From Granulosicoccus sp964390335 (GTDB taxonomy: Bacteria > Pseudomonadota > Gammaproteobacteria > Granulosicoccales > Granulosicoccaceae): a stretch of DNA of 64,000 nucleotides. The position numbers and the translations under genes are program-made. Positions within the stretch are counted from its first letter, which is position 1, and each line of letters starts with the position of its first letter. The notes below the pieces were generated by a model. That model did not search any database. It was not told the DNA's origin and saw nothing but the letters and a program-made list of their open reading frames with translations. The stretch covers positions 109,943 to 173,942 of the forward strand of contig CAYMHU010000005.1 of assembly GCA_964390335.1 (NCBI GenBank). Reading direction: 5' to 3'. Positions 64,000 through 64,000 of the stretch are shown here, piece after piece.

Positions 64000-64000
64000 C

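Noticed and set aside
1..64000. CRISPR arrays, tRNA, rRNA, insertion sequences and integrases
   Set aside because: Reading both strands showed no spaced direct-repeat array, no cloverleaf I could trust and no transposase or integrase motif.

Overview
This window looks like a contig from a marine or estuarine sulfur-oxidising, heterotrophic gammaproteobacterium. The evidence is a sox thiosulfate-oxidation cluster with a flavocytochrome c sulfide dehydrogenase subunit, gammaproteobacterial-style folate genes (pteridine reductase, folK, folB), and many ABC uptake systems for small organics. GC content appears to be in the mid-40s percent by eye. No rRNA, tRNA, insertion sequence, integrase or CRISPR array was seen. 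A run of exactly 100 N (17650-17749) is an assembly gap inside a dehydrogenase gene.

Layout. 1-946: 3' part of the sulfide dehydrogenase flavoprotein, then a terminator. 1131-2817: pteridine reductase facing folB-folK. 3008-9710: sulfur region with a rhodanese/metallo-beta-lactamase fusion, soxX-soxY-soxZ-soxA-soxB and a Tat-exported metallo-beta-lactamase. There is no soxCD in the window, so incomplete thiosulfate oxidation is possible. 9749-12185 (minus): a MauG-like di-haem peroxidase and an exported amidohydrolase with a YtkA-like tail.

12308-31190 is the most unusual metabolic region: a catabolic island around a divergent RpiR regulator. It contains a Rieske oxygenase, a dimethylglycine-dehydrogenase-like FAD/GcvT protein, an enolase-superfamily enzyme, a class III PLP enzyme, a medium-chain dehydrogenase, a carboxymuconolactone-decarboxylase-like protein, a siderophore-interacting-type flavin reductase, an arylsulfotransferase-like propeller, a self-sufficient P450-reductase fusion, an SRPBCC protein, an Asp/Glu/hydantoin racemase and a complete PotABCD-type ABC importer. 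The Rieske plus FAD/GcvT pairing suggests import and stepwise N-demethylation of a methylated amine or betaine-like compound. The substrate is unknown.

31518-39454: an MFS exporter, an inositol-dehydrogenase-like oxidoreductase, pyrE, an extradiol dioxygenase with an MhpA-like hydroxylase, and a polar-amino-acid-type ABC importer without an ATPase. 40254-48902: three tandem paralogous secreted beta-propeller proteins with paired C-terminal PPC-like domains. Only the middle copy keeps a calcium-binding linker and an F5/8C domain. Copies 1 and 3 end at stop codons exactly where that tail begins.

49009-57386 (minus): a mannitol/sorbitol-type ABC importer, polyol dehydrogenase and AraC regulator, plus an SDR and a uronate dehydrogenase. 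57538-63743 (minus): a fused HyuA-HyuB hydantoinase/oxoprolinase, LysR regulator, TauE/SafE permease and a small outer-membrane-like protein. Overall the cell seems to combine sulfur oxidation for energy with scavenging of polyols, uronates, N-methylated compounds and phenolics.
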